DNA of 64,000 bases, from assembly GCA_023055355.1 (NCBI GenBank), contig JALJCS010000056.1, positions 2,108,001 to 2,172,000 of the forward strand, read 5' to 3'. The translations under genes and the position numbers were made by a program. Under the pieces are notes generated by a model. The model was not told where the DNA came from, did not search any database, and worked only from the letters and a program-made list of their open reading frames with translations. Position 1 is the first letter of the stretch, and every line of letters starts with the position of its first letter. Shown here in pieces: positions 9,171-18,120 of the stretch. This stretch comes from Agelaius tricolor (lineage: Eukaryota; Chordata; Aves; Passeriformes; Icteridae).

Positions 9171-9828
9171 TGTCTCGGTCCCTCTGCAAGCCTCTCAGGA
9201 GCCCTGGGCCAGTCCCGAGTCGGCAGACACCGGGGAGGACAGCCCCGACACGGCCGACAGCAGGGAGACACTCTCTGTGCCCCGAGGGTACTGAGGGCAC
9301 CTAGGCTGGTTGCCTTCGCTGCAGCAGAGACGGCAGAGACATCGGTAGAAGAGAAAGGGCCGACTCTCAGCAGGGGTTAATCCAAGGTTTTATTAGGAGT
9401 CCCGAAGGAGCTCCTGCACCTCAGGGGGCTTCCTGCCGAGAGCCCCGGGAGATGTCCCAAGGTCACATTTAAAGGGAGGTGGAAACCAAAAGTAGATAAC
9501 ATTTTACCAACCAATAGGTATCTCTGAGGGATGGGTGCTGGGGGATAGACACATAGAACAGCGTATGGGGCAAGGCCTGGGGGGCTGACCCCTGGCCTCT
9601 GGCTAATCACTCGACGACTTGGACCGAAACTTCTGGATGGGGGGGATGGGATGCTGAGTGATTGACAGAGAGCCAGGGTGGGGGTTTGGGGATGATCTCA
9701 TCCTGGGAGAGGGATAACACAGGTAAAGGGAGGGGGGTACAGTCTGGGATAAACCATTTGGGAAAAATATGGGAATACAAAACAAAACTACTTCAAAGTA
9801 TTACAAAATATAAAAACGCACTACAACA
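9171..9828 (-). repeat. P2 3' LTR
   Basis: 658 bp. In sense it starts TGTTGTAGTGCG and ends GAGACA. It contains AATAAA on the sense strand near 9393 and a TTTAAAT box near 9467. Confidence 0.95.
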
Positions 9829-9840
9829 TCTCCCTCTTTT
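9829..9840 (-). promoter_or_regulatory. P2 polypurine tract
   Basis: Sense AAAAGAGGGAGA directly upstream of the 3' LTR, identical to that of P6. Confidence 0.85.
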
Positions 9841-9878
9841 CGTTTAAATAAAAAAAAAAAGGGAGAGGCACCTAAACA

Positions 9879-10192
9879 TTAAATTTCAGCTCGGAGTGAT
9901 ATCAAGCTGATCAAATAACAAAAAAAACCAAACAAAACTAAAAATACAGACTTCAGTATGGATTTGACCCAACCCGAGAGTCCCCATCCTTGGAAAAGTC
10001 CGTCCATCCAGTCTGCTGTTTCTTGCTTGATGTCTTGGACCATTTGTTGCATCTTCCTGATGATTTTGTGGACATCCTCAGCCTTGGATGACAGATTCAG
10101 GCAAAGATTCAGGCAACAGAGACCTTCAAACTCTTCCACATATGACTTGGATGGATGGCTGTCAACATGAGCAGCAGAAGGATGGGGCTCAT
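9879..10192 (-). pseudogene. env: P2 env remnant (signal peptide joined to transmembrane subunit)
   Basis: The env ATG (10192-10190) and signal peptide are preserved, matching P6 env. After about 19 codons the sequence jumps to the CX6CC region of the transmembrane subunit, so the whole surface subunit is deleted. The junction is out of frame: the initiated frame stops after 27 residues. The transmembrane part (about 10139-9879) keeps the region from just before the cysteine cluster to the membrane anchor, with a 12-bp duplication after the cysteines and a deletion of the cytoplasmic tail. It cannot encode a functional envelope. Its retention is explained by the upstream splice acceptor and the 3' LTR junction. 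Confidence 0.85.
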
Positions 10193-10425
10193 TCTGATGG
10201 TAGAGGGGTTGAGTTCAGATCAAGGGGAAACACTGAAAAGAAGTGGTTTTTCAGGAAACTGAGTCAGGAAAAGGTTTTTTCAGCAGGGGCTGTTTCTTTG
10301 TCTCCTGTGGTAAAGTGGTTGGCTGTGATAGACTCTGCACAAGGCAGTGTAGTGGTGGTGTGCCTGTTGAAAACTTCAAATAGAAATCATTAGTTTAAGA
10401 AAAGGATGGTTACTTTAGGGAAACT
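10193..10425 (-). other. P2 segment between YBX stop and env, with env splice acceptor
   Basis: A pyrimidine tract followed by CAG (sense CTTCTTTTCAG, boundary at 10233/10232) matches the env acceptor of P6. Homology to P6 starts in this tract and continues into env. The rest, roughly 10246-10425, has no match in P6 and may be 3' untranslated sequence of the captured gene. Confidence 0.6.
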
Positions 10426-11196
10426 TCATGCACTCTCTGGTATTCTAAAGGAACTCTGGGGATAGGGATTAGTGGAGGGAGACCATGGGAGAGGGGAAAG
10501 GGTGGTAGGAATTTGTGGGAACATAAAAAAGGGGTAATAGGACAATGGAAAGAAGAAGGGGAAAGTGGGAGGGGGGTAGGAAGGCCACAGAAATTGGGGA
10601 AGGGTATTAGAAATAGGACTTATCGGACTGGAAGGTTCTTTTATTATAGACATGGGCTTTTGAATGCAGAGCAGCTTGCACGTGTTCTGTGCTTTTCTTG
10701 CTTTTAGGCTGTTGCTGGGGCTTGATGGTTGTTGGTTTTGGGTTCTATTTCCTTGGTAGACATGTGGAGGACTTCTATGATGTAGATAATATTTTACAGG
10801 TTTGTAGTCTGGAGCATGTTTACTGCCTTGTACTGGAACTCCACCAGGTCCTGTCACATCGGCTGCTTGGGGGCCTTTTCTTCCTTGTACTATATTAAAT
10901 TCCACAATTTCTCCATCTCCTAAACTGGGGAGATATTTCCTGGGGTTATTCTTTTTTATAGCAGTCTGATGAACAAACACATCTTCTTTGTTATCATTCC
11001 GAGTTATGAAACCATATTTGGTTTTTACATTGAACCATTTTACTGTCCCCAAAACGTTCATGGCAAGGACTTTTTTACCTTTGCCAGTGGGTTTGTGTTG
11101 GTGTTGCTGGTGCGCTGCCGTATGAAATGCATTCTGCTCCTGGTGCTGACGGCTGTGCTCAGGCTCGGCCCTGTCCTGTGCTGGAATTGAACACAC
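10426..11196 (-). CDS. YBX1-like: Captured Y-box / cold-shock domain protein in provirus P2
   Basis: An uninterrupted frame of 256 codons ending at TGA (10426-10428). Residues about 46-120 form a complete cold-shock domain, the nucleic-acid-binding fold of vertebrate Y-box proteins: the G-T-V-K-W-F-N strand, the RNP1 site (KYGFI, in place of the usual GYGFI), the RNP2 site (VFVHQT), the N-N-P-R-K segment and the [12 protein letters not shown] end, which resembles YBX1 most. A short Y/R-P-P motif follows as in YBX1, but the rest of the C-terminus is rich in P, F, Y and S and lacks the alternating basic/acidic islands. The first codon shown is GTG only because the frame is read from gag: the -1 frame is open from the slippery site at 11247-11241 straight into it. 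An ATG at 11061-11059, at the start of the domain, could start a shorter protein. Vertebrate Y-box genes are multi-exonic, so this is a cDNA-derived capture. It replaces pro-pol. Confidence 0.95.
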   Translation of the reverse strand: MCSIPAQDRAEPEHSRQHQEQNAFHTAAHQQHQHKPTGKGKKVLAMNVLGTVKWFNVKTKYGFITRNDNKEDVFVHQTAIKKNNPRKYLPSLGDGEIVEFNIVQGRKGPQAADVTGPGGVPVQGSKHAPDYKPVKYYLHHRSPPHVYQGNRTQNQQPSSPSNSLKARKAQNTCKLLCIQKPMSIIKEPSSPISPISNTLPQFLWPSYPPPTFPFFFPLSYYPFFMFPQIPTTLSPLPWSPSTNPYPQSSFRIPESA

Positions 11197-11210
11197 CCTA
11201 TTTTTGTCAT

Positions 11211-11247
11211 AGCGCTGGGAAAAAGAGCGCTCTTTATTCAGTTTTTT
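11211..11247 (-). promoter_or_regulatory. P2 gag -1 ribosomal frameshift signal
   Basis: Sense A AAA AAC (11247-11241) overlaps the last gag codons, directly before the TGA stop (11240-11238). After 9 nt comes AGCGCT (11231-11226), which can pair with a second AGCGCT (11216-11211) to form a 6-bp stem. P6 has the same site with the same spacing. Known betaretroviral gag-pro junctions use the same heptamer. In P2 the -1 frame leads into the Y-box frame instead of protease. Confidence 0.88.
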
Positions 11248-13106
11248 GAAAGGTTGTCTTTTGGGGAATTCTGATCTTCAAGGTTATTGTATTTAAAATC
11301 TAAAAACTGCTTTTTCAGAGGGCAGTCAGGCATCCAATGCTCTAACTTCCCACAAAGATGGCAAGGTCGATTAGAGTTGGAGATTCTCTCTTGTGGCATC
11401 GTGACGTGCTGAAGCTGGCTGGTGAATGGTGGATCAGGGGCATCCACAGCTGCAATCCTTCTCTGTGGTTTTGGTCTCTCGTCCTGGTCAGCAAGGGTGA
11501 TGGTAACTTTCCTCTCACACACTTCTAACATTGCTTGTAGTGTTGGTGTTGGCTCGAGAGGCAGGCTCAGGATGGCAGCTTTACACTTGTCATTGGCATT
11601 TTCTTTAGCAATCTCGGTGAGGATTTCCATCCTGGCTCCTTCGTTCTGAACTTGCAATTCAACAGCTTTTCTCAACCTTTCCACAAAACTCAAAAAGGAC
11701 TCAGATGAAGATTGTGTTATTTTCAAATAATTTTCAAGCGGAACACCAGGACGGAGCCCAAAGAAAGCTTTCTCAGCTGCTCTAGCACATTCTTTGAAAA
11801 CCTTTCTGGGAATGCCCTCTGCCTGACTTGCTCCATCCTCCCATTCCCCTTGTCCACAGAGATGGTCGAGAGATATCAATTTACCATAAACATCATGGAC
11901 AGTAGCTTCATCAGCCCACAGAGCTGGTAAAATTTCTCTCAATCCTTTTTTCCATGCTGCATCCCACAAGAGATATTCAGATGAGGATAACAGGCAGGAA
12001 AAAAGGTGTTTGATATCAGCGGGGGTTAAGATATTAGCAAAAAGTGTAGCTTTAAGGAGTCCTCTAAAATATTCACTTGATCTATCAAAATCTTTTTGGG
12101 CTTTGGCAAGTTCTTTGACAGAATCAACAGAAAGGGGGGTATAATGTGGCTGAATCCCCCCGTTTAAATCTGAAATATATGACACAGGGGCTGCAGAAAG
12201 AACCAGTGATGTTTCCGGCTTCTGGCCGCCGAACTCAGAATCTCTGGTTTCTCTGACCTGGGAGCCAGAGGGCGGGCTGTGGGAGGGGCGGAGGGAGGCT
12301 GCGGCTGGTGGGCAAAGCCCTGAGGGGGCGGAGGGGGGCGGGGCCGGAGCAGGAGGGGGGGCCGGGGCCGGGGTAGGAGGAGGGGGCGGGGGGAGGGTGC
12401 GGGGAGGGCGGGTTTCGGGGGCGGGGTTTTCCGAGCAGAATGGGGTGTTGGGAGAGCGAAAAGGATTGTGGGAAGAAGAAGAAACAGGCATGGCCATGTG
12501 GTATCCACCATTATGGTCTGGAGAAGTTACCTGAAGTGGATCGGGGGTACAAAGGCGGGCACTAAGATTGTGGGATGGGGTATCACCACTTGGGGAAGCA
12601 GGGGGAAGGATGGGGTCCCGGGGAGTTTGGCCAGAACTGTCCGGGTTGGAGACAGGGAGCTTCTGAGGGAAGCTAGGGAGTGTAGCTTTCTTCAGAATGT
12701 CTTGGGTCGGGGCTGGGGGTGAGGAAAGAGGGTTAGGAGAGGGACAACATAACTTGGAGGGGGGTAGATCAGGTTCTTGGGAAGCAGAGGTGTTGAAACT
12801 GTTCCCGGATGGCTGTTCCTGCATCTTTGAATTAGATTTTACAACATTTCTTATCTGCATGTCTAAAAAAGCAAACTTTGTCGGAGATTTGTCACCTGAC
12901 TTCCCTGCTCTCAATAACTCATTACCAATTTTGTCCCAAAAAGCCAAATCACTAATATTTTCAGTTGATACATCGGGAAAATGAAGGAACAACCATCTAA
13001 CAAATTGTTTAACATCTGTTTTTGAAAATCGGATTTTTTCACTCTTAAGAATATTCAAAAGATGATAGTAGACACCTTTGTGAGATACAGAAAGCTTAGC
13101 ACCCAT
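11238..13106 (-). CDS. gag: P2 Gag polyprotein, intact
   Basis: 622 codons with no interruption. Structural precursor of a betaretrovirus-like particle. Residues 1-100 form the matrix region, starting MGAKLS, an N-myristoylation-type signal for membrane targeting. Residues 110-300 are a proline-rich linker (poly-P/A around 238-262). Residues about 305-535 are capsid, with a major homology region near 465-485 (Q-x3[10 protein letters not shown]). A single zinc knuckle, C582-C585-H590-C595, completes nucleocapsid; the usual glycine before the histidine is glutamate. The stop overlaps the frameshift signal. The start is the ATG at 13106-13104, in the same place as in P6. An open gag in a defective provirus suggests recent activity or selection. 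Confidence 0.95.
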   Translation of the reverse strand: MGAKLSVSHKGVYYHLLNILKSEKIRFSKTDVKQFVRWLFLHFPDVSTENISDLAFWDKIGNELLRAGKSGDKSPTKFAFLDMQIRNVVKSNSKMQEQPSGNSFNTSASQEPDLPPSKLCCPSPNPLSSPPAPTQDILKKATLPSFPQKLPVSNPDSSGQTPRDPILPPASPSGDTPSHNLSARLCTPDPLQVTSPDHNGGYHMAMPVSSSSHNPFRSPNTPFCSENPAPETRPPRTLPPPPPPTPAPAPPPAPAPPPSAPSGLCPPAAASLRPSHSPPSGSQVRETRDSEFGGQKPETSLVLSAAPVSYISDLNGGIQPHYTPLSVDSVKELAKAQKDFDRSSEYFRGLLKATLFANILTPADIKHLFSCLLSSSEYLLWDAAWKKGLREILPALWADEATVHDVYGKLISLDHLCGQGEWEDGASQAEGIPRKVFKECARAAEKAFFGLRPGVPLENYLKITQSSSESFLSFVERLRKAVELQVQNEGARMEILTEIAKENANDKCKAAILSLPLEPTPTLQAMLEVCERKVTITLADQDERPKPQRRIAAVDAPDPPFTSQLQHVTMPQERISNSNRPCHLCGKLEHWMPDCPLKKQFLDFKYNNLEDQNSPKDNLSKN

Positions 13107-13304
13107 TGTAGCTATGATTTTAAATTTTGTATCTCAAATTTCACCAACCCAGGTGGGGGGGGGGGGGAGGAAAAAAAAGCCTGCAGCTGGCAGCCTGCCA
13201 AAAATAGAGAAAAGAAACTTTGGCTCTCCGCGGCGAGCCTGAAAACAAAGGCAGGGAAACACCCCCCTCCCAAAGAGGGGAGAAACAGGAGAAAGGTAAA
13301 ACTC

Positions 13305-13308
13305 ACCA
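13305..13308 (-). promoter_or_regulatory. P2 major splice donor
   Basis: Sense TTG then GTGAGT in the leader (boundary 13307/13306). P6 has GTAAGT at the same place. Pairs with the env acceptor near 10233. Confidence 0.65.
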
Positions 13309-13526
13309 ATCCAGCTGTAGGACAGGAAAACGGGAGGTCCTGGGATGGTGACTTCTACCTGAAACTGACTTTTGAGGGTACTTCAAAAGCTACCAGTTTC
13401 CTCCACAGGAGAGCAACTCACTAAAATGGAGTGTGTTCTTCTGAGGTAGCTTGCCGGCCAAAGGCTTTGCGAACAGTCTGAAAGAATGTCCGAGCCCGGT
13501 CCGTGAGCTCCGGGGATGATCTCAGA

Positions 13527-13544
13527 GCCGCACGTTGGTCGCCA
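13527..13544 (-). promoter_or_regulatory. P2 primer-binding site (tRNA-Lys type)
   Basis: Sense TGGCGACCAACGTGCGGC, 3 nt after the 5' LTR. It differs at two positions from the tRNA-Lys(1,2) primer-binding site used by several betaretroviruses. Confidence 0.8.
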
Positions 13545-13547
13545 AGC

Positions 13548-14205
13548 TGTCTCAGTCCCTCTGCGAGCCTCTCAGGAGCCCTGGGCCAGTCCCGAGTCGG
13601 CAGACACCGGGGAGGACAGCCCCGACACGGCCGACAGCAGGGAGACACTCTCTGTGCCCCGAGGGTACTGAGGGCACCTAGGCTGGTTGCCTTCGCTGCA
13701 GCAGAGACAGCAGAGACATCGGTAGAAGAGAAAGGGCCGACTCTCAGCAGGGGTTAATCCAAGGTTTTATTAGGAGTCCCGAAGGAGCTCCTGCACCTCA
13801 GGGGGCTTCCTGCCGAGAGCCCCAGGAGATGTCCCAAGGTCACATTTAAAGGGAGGTGGAAACCAAAAGTAGATAACATTTTACCAACCAATAGGTATCT
13901 CTGAGGGATGGGTGCTGGGGGATAGACATATAGAACAGCGTATGGGGCAAGGCTGGGGGGGCTGACCCCTGGCCTCTGGCTAATCACTCGACGACTTGGA
14001 CCGAAACTTCTGGATGGGGGGGGTGGGATGCTGAGTGATTGACAGAGAGCCAGGGTGGGGGTTTGGGGATGATCTCATCCTGGGAGAGGGATAACACAGG
14101 TAAAGGGAGGGGGGTACAGTCTGGGATAAACCATTTGGGAAAAATATGGGAATACAAAACAAAACTACTTCAAAGTATTACAAAATATAAAAACGCACTA
14201 CAACA
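13548..14205 (-). repeat. P2 5' LTR
   Basis: 658 bp, same ends as the 3' LTR, flanked on its outer side by ACGGAG (14206-14211). Confidence 0.95.
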
Positions 14206-14211
14206 ACGGAG

Positions 14212-14610
14212 GGCACCACCACCACCCTCCTCACCCATTGTCTCTGTTCACGCACTCCTTCACATAACATCACTGAACTCTCTTGGCTCCAAGCCATTGC
14301 CTCCCCCCTAAATGCAGTCTCTGTGTCACAGGAAAAATGGTTATGTCCATGGCTATACAAGAAAAGTCCAGTTAAAGGCAACTCCATCACCTCCGCCCAC
14401 CCAAGATTCTTCACAACTTCTCTGGTGGCCCATTTCCTCTTATCTCGTCTCTAGCTCTCTTCTCATACAACTCCAGGAGGATTAGCATTTGTAAGGTTTC
14501 CATCATCCAAGAAAAGGGTTAAAAATCTCAGGCTCTGCCTGTCCAGAACTCCCACAGCTGCCCTGCTGGGCACCGTGATATCAAATTTCAAGGTGGCACA
14601 GGCACAGGCT

Positions 14611-14643
<33 letters not shown>

Positions 14644-14930
14644 GTGGGGGGGTTGCCCAATGCCTCTTGGTGCTCCTCTACCCTTCCATCCTCAGGGCCC
14701 TGGCTCACCTCACCTGGCCGCATGGCTTTCCCTCCCCTGCCCAGCCCGTAGCAGCTGGGCAGGGGAGGTCTGACCTGTTTCACCGCTGGAACCCAAGAGA
14801 AAGTTTTCCTGGGAGTTCTCTGCTTTTAACCCCCTGTGTTCTCCGAGGCATATCCATGTCCTCAGTGGCCACACCACGTGCCAATATTCAAATCTGAGCA
14901 CCTATTGGTTTGACCACAGCATCCCAAAAA
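14212..14930 (-). mobile_element. Older LTR-like element, part 2
   Basis: Continuation of 8637-9164 beyond P2. A TATA-like box on the minus strand (complement of GCTTTTAACC near 14820) fits the promoter side of a minus-oriented LTR. The right border is not resolved. Confidence 0.45.
14612..14641. repeat. (CT)n microsatellite
   Basis: About 15 uninterrupted CT units within the older LTR-like element. Confidence 0.9.
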
Positions 14931-15020
14931 ACTCACTTCCTCTCAAACCAGGACACACACTTACACTTATAAATACAGAAAGAATTCCTGGACTTGTCTT
15001 CCTCTTCAGCATACATTAAT

Positions 15021-15470
15021 CACAGAATCATTTAATTGTTTGGGTTGGAAGGGACCTAAAGATCATCTAGTTAAAATCCCCCTGTCATGCACAGGGACAC
15101 CTTCCACTAGAGCAGGTTGCTTAGACCCCCATCCAACCTGGCCTTGAACACTTCCAGGGATGGGGCAGCCACAGCTTCTCTGGGCAACCTGTGTCAGTGC
15201 CTCACCACCCTCACAGTAAAGAATTTCTTCCTATCATTTAATCTAAACCTACCCTCCTTCATCTTAAGGTCATTCCTCCATGTCCTATCACTACATTCCC
15301 TTGAAAATAGTGCCTCTCCAATTCACTTGTAGGCCCCTTTAGGTACTGGGTCCTCTAAGATCCCCTCTAGAGCCTTCTCTTCTCCAGGCTAAACAGCCCC
15401 AGCTCTCCCAGCCTGTCTTCATAGGAGAGGTAGTCCAGCCTTCTGATCATCTTTGTGTCCCTAAGCCACA
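15021..15470 (-). mobile_element. CR1 LINE 3' end, minus orientation
   Basis: The sequence begins with CACAGAATCA and a T-G-G-G-T-T-G-G-A-A-G-G-G-A-C-C block followed by the typical ATCATCTAG. This is the reverse complement of the conserved CR1 3' UTR. The rest matches the end of CR1 ORF2 and its 3' UTR, decayed, with no open frame. Confidence 0.85.
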
Positions 15471-15639
15471 TGATTTCATAAATAGTATGTATAGTATGTT
15501 TCAGTGTCTAGCTGAAAAGAGAAATGGATACACATATTTACAATATATGCACATATATATATATATCTATTTTGAATGAGGGACAGGCCATGTATATATC
15601 TAGAAATATAAGAGATTATGCACTTTTGTCAAAACCATG
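15471..15639. other. A/T-rich spacer
   Basis: Contains a short (TA)n tract near 15549-15565. No gene or element recognised. Confidence 0.5.
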
Positions 15640-16395
15640 TTATTAAAAAACTGTTTTACTTTACTTGACTACAGCAACCCTGATACAGCTGAGTTCAAAA
15701 TCTCTGTTGACAGGAGGAAAAGTGCCAATAAAACTTCAACCCTGGACATGAGGAGAGCAGACTTCAAGTTGCTCAGGAAATTAGTAAGTAACGTCCCCTG
15801 GGAAAATGCCTTTTCATGTGCTGGGGTCCATCATTCTAGTCACTTTTTAAGCTCCACATCCAAAGGGCATAGGAGCAGGCAATTCAATATCGAGCTCCAG
15901 CTCGATACGTATAAATCTCTAGGGCCTGATGGGATTCATCTGAAAAGACTTAAAGAGCTGGCTGATGTCGTCATGAGGCCTCTCTCAATGATTTTTGAAC
16001 AGTCTTAGGAATTTGGAGAGTTCCTGGATGACTGGAAGCTCGCGAACATTGTCCCTATTGGCACAAAGGGCAAAAAAGGATGACTCTGGAAACTACAGGC
16101 ATGTCAGTCTCCCTTCAGTGCCTGGTAAAGTTATGAAGAAGATTATTCTGGGAGGTACTGAAAAATACCGAAAGGACAATGTAGTCACTGTTTACAGCCA
16201 GCACAGCTTCGTGAGGAGAAAGTCCTGATTCTCAAACCTGATTACCTTTTATGACAAGGTAACCCATCTGCTTGATCGAGGGAAGCGAGGTGATGTCATC
16301 TTTTTTGATTCACTAAAGCTTTCAATACTGTCTATCCCAGGATCCTTCTGGACAAAATGTCCAGCACACAGCTGGATAAACACGTCATGCTATGG
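15640..16395 (+). pseudogene. CR1 LINE reverse transcriptase, 5' part of a split copy
   Basis: Frames on the plus strand encode the CR1 ORF2 reverse transcriptase: a 'GPDGIHL' motif, L-K-E-L-A-D-V, an F-L-D-D-W-K-L-A-N segment, the G-N-Y-R motif and a Q-H-S-F block. At least two frame changes and several stops break it. It breaks off at 16395 and resumes, with reverse transcriptase homology in order, at 24106. Confidence 0.8.
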
Positions 16396-16821
16396 TGTCC
16401 TGGGTAACCCAAAATGTTATTGCATTCCGTATCTATAATGTTATTACATTCTGTATCTATCTATGCCCAAAAAAGGTTGCTGTCTCTTTAAGACCGCAGC
16501 CAGAAACAGGGCTGGACGGCATGCCATGGTCCCTCTAAAACGTCTGAGCACTACAGCCGACCTCTTTCTGGCCCTGTAGTCTATGAGTCAGGCAGAGTCT
16601 CTCTCTTGGTTTATGCCATAGAGCAGAGGAAGTGCAGGTGGAGGTTTCCGTTTTGGGTTTTCTTTGGGGTTTTTTCCGTTTTTGGAGAAGGTGCATTCTG
16701 CAGTCTTGGACTGCCTTGGGGCAAATTCTGGGAGTGACTGCCCACAGTTGTGGCACCAAACCAGGAAAGATTGGAGCGGCCCCACTTCTTGCAGTCCCCA
16801 GCCTGCCAGCAATGCCTGGCT
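16396..16821 (+). mobile_element. LTR element inserted in CR1, part 1 (split by P3)
   Basis: Starts TGTCCTGGG at the point where CR1 homology stops; the other end (23196-24105) finishes AAGACA. TGTC and GACA form the short inverted ends of an LTR. The flanks TATGG and GATGG are a possible 5-bp duplication with one mismatch. No coding sequence. Confidence 0.6.
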
Positions 16822-17230
16822 TGTTGCAGTGTGATGCCATTTCCTATTTCACCTATCCCAGCCCCCCAGGTGTGCCAAACTTTGCTTTCCCCTCCCCCTG
16901 TCCCCAGGCTTAAAAGGAGACGTGACCATGCGGTAGGGATTCTGTTGGGGGAGCTGTTACAAGATTCAGAGGTCTATCATCCTGGAATAAAACTCTGGAT
17001 TACAATAGAATCCTCTCCTTTCTCTCTTCACCGTTGCCTGAACCTTTTCCATCAGAGGTAAACTAAGTTTCTACTATGCCTGGATTTGTTCCGAGTGCCT
17101 AGCTGCAGCATCCAGCCGGCCAAAGGTGTCTCTGAGGTGAAACACCACAGCTGCCGCCTTTGGTCCAGCAGCAAGGGTCAGACGAGGCCAGGCATGTCCC
17201 ACCCGGAAATATTGGGATTAATATTCCATA
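16822..17230 (+). repeat. P3 5' LTR
   Basis: Starts TGTTGCAGTG, contains a CTTAAAAGG promoter box (about 16909) and GGAATAAAAC polyadenylation signal (about 16983). The end, ATATTCCATA, is fixed by the TSD after the 3' copy. Confidence 0.9.
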
Positions 17231-17233
17231 TAT

Positions 17234-17251
17234 TGGCGCCCAAACGTGTGT
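17234..17251 (+). promoter_or_regulatory. P3 primer-binding site (tRNA-Lys type)
   Basis: TGGCGCCCAAACGTGTGT, 3 nt after the LTR; matches the tRNA-Lys primer-binding site with a small number of changes. Confidence 0.75.
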
Positions 17252-18120
17252 CTGCACAAACCTGCAGCCCCAGAACGAATCTCAGAACCTTGGAAAAGCT
17301 TTAAGGCAGCTTAGCGTCCACTGGTAGAGCTGTGGATGCATAGCTCTCCAGAGAAACTTCGGGACTGATCCCACAAGAAGTTTCGTGGAATGCTCGTCGC
17401 CTCTGGAAAGTGCAGCTCCTTTCTGGTGAGCGAATTTTCCAGGGGAGAATAGGGGAACCCCTCCTGCCCAAGGGGTCCTATTCAAGTGAAGAGACCAGCC
17501 TGCCTGACCTAGCGAGAACCAGCTTTGATTTCGGTGAGTATTTCTGCTCCTTGGGGGAGTAGAAGCTCAAATTCCGTCTCTGCCGTGAGACTTGTTCTTT
17601 TTTGCTCTTGCATTTAAGCTGCGCAGCCCTGCAGAGCGAAAGCGATACCCTGTAAAGCTTTAACTCACTGTGGCGTGTTTTTGCCATTTTTAGAATTGGC
17701 GGCGCCGGCTCAGAGGAGCAGGACAGCTCTGCCTGCCCCTCCCCCCAGCTCGGCAGCGCAGCGTGCTCGGCTCTCGGTGCGGGGGGGGAAGCTCTCGGTG
17801 CGGGGGGGCTGCTCTCTCTCGATGCGGGGGCGGGGGCTGCTCTCTACATGTGGCGCAGGGGGCCTGCTCTCTACACGTGGTGTGGGGGGGCTGCCTTCTC
17901 GGGCGGGGGAGGCTTTGTCTGTCTCTCCATGCCGCGGGGCGGGTCCCGATTCCCTGCTGCTGCTGCCCCGGCAGTTTTAAAAGCAGTATACACAGCTGCA
18001 TTGTAAAAGCTTTCATCTGATCGTTATCACTTTTTAACCGTGGTCTTTTTGGAAATCGGTAGCTGATTTTGGCTTTGTATTCGGTCGGCGGGACTTTGTT
18101 CTGTGCCATTTACATCTAAA
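17252..18120 (+). other. P3 leader
   Basis: Untranslated leader with GC-rich runs near 17700-17960. A donor-like TTTCGGTGAGTATT lies at about 17528-17541. Open frames here are compositional and not retroviral. Confidence 0.6.

Larger units (their letters stand above)
9171..14205 (-). mobile_element. Provirus P2: LTR-gag-YBX-(env remnant)-LTR
   Basis: A 5,035-bp minus-strand provirus flanked by a perfect 6-bp TSD, ACGGAG (9165-9170 and 14206-14211). In sense order: 5' LTR (13548-14205), primer-binding site, splice donor, full gag (13106-11238), frameshift signal, a captured Y-box protein frame (11196-10426), env splice acceptor, env remnant and 3' LTR (9828-9171). Its LTRs, leader and Gag are closely related to those of P6, but protease, reverse transcriptase and integrase are missing. 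LTRs of equal length (658 bp) differ at about eight positions, so the insertion is young. It depended on another element for enzymes. Confidence 0.95.

Noticed and set aside
10513..11190. Plus-strand frames opposite the YBX gene
   Set aside because: Short antisense shadows with no homology; the minus frame has the conserved domain.
10426..11196. YBX frame as an ordinary processed pseudogene
   Set aside because: No polyA tail or own target duplication is seen; it lies in place of pro-pol, in the -1 frame of gag, between conserved viral signals of a TSD-flanked provirus, and its frame is intact.
13527..13544. tRNA gene fragments at the primer-binding sites
   Set aside because: Only about 18 nt complementary to tRNA 3' ends, each placed 2-3 nt after an LTR; no cloverleaf.
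17675..18109. Frames in the P3 leader
   Set aside because: Low-complexity G-rich sequence; the gag ATG with matrix homology starts at 18121.
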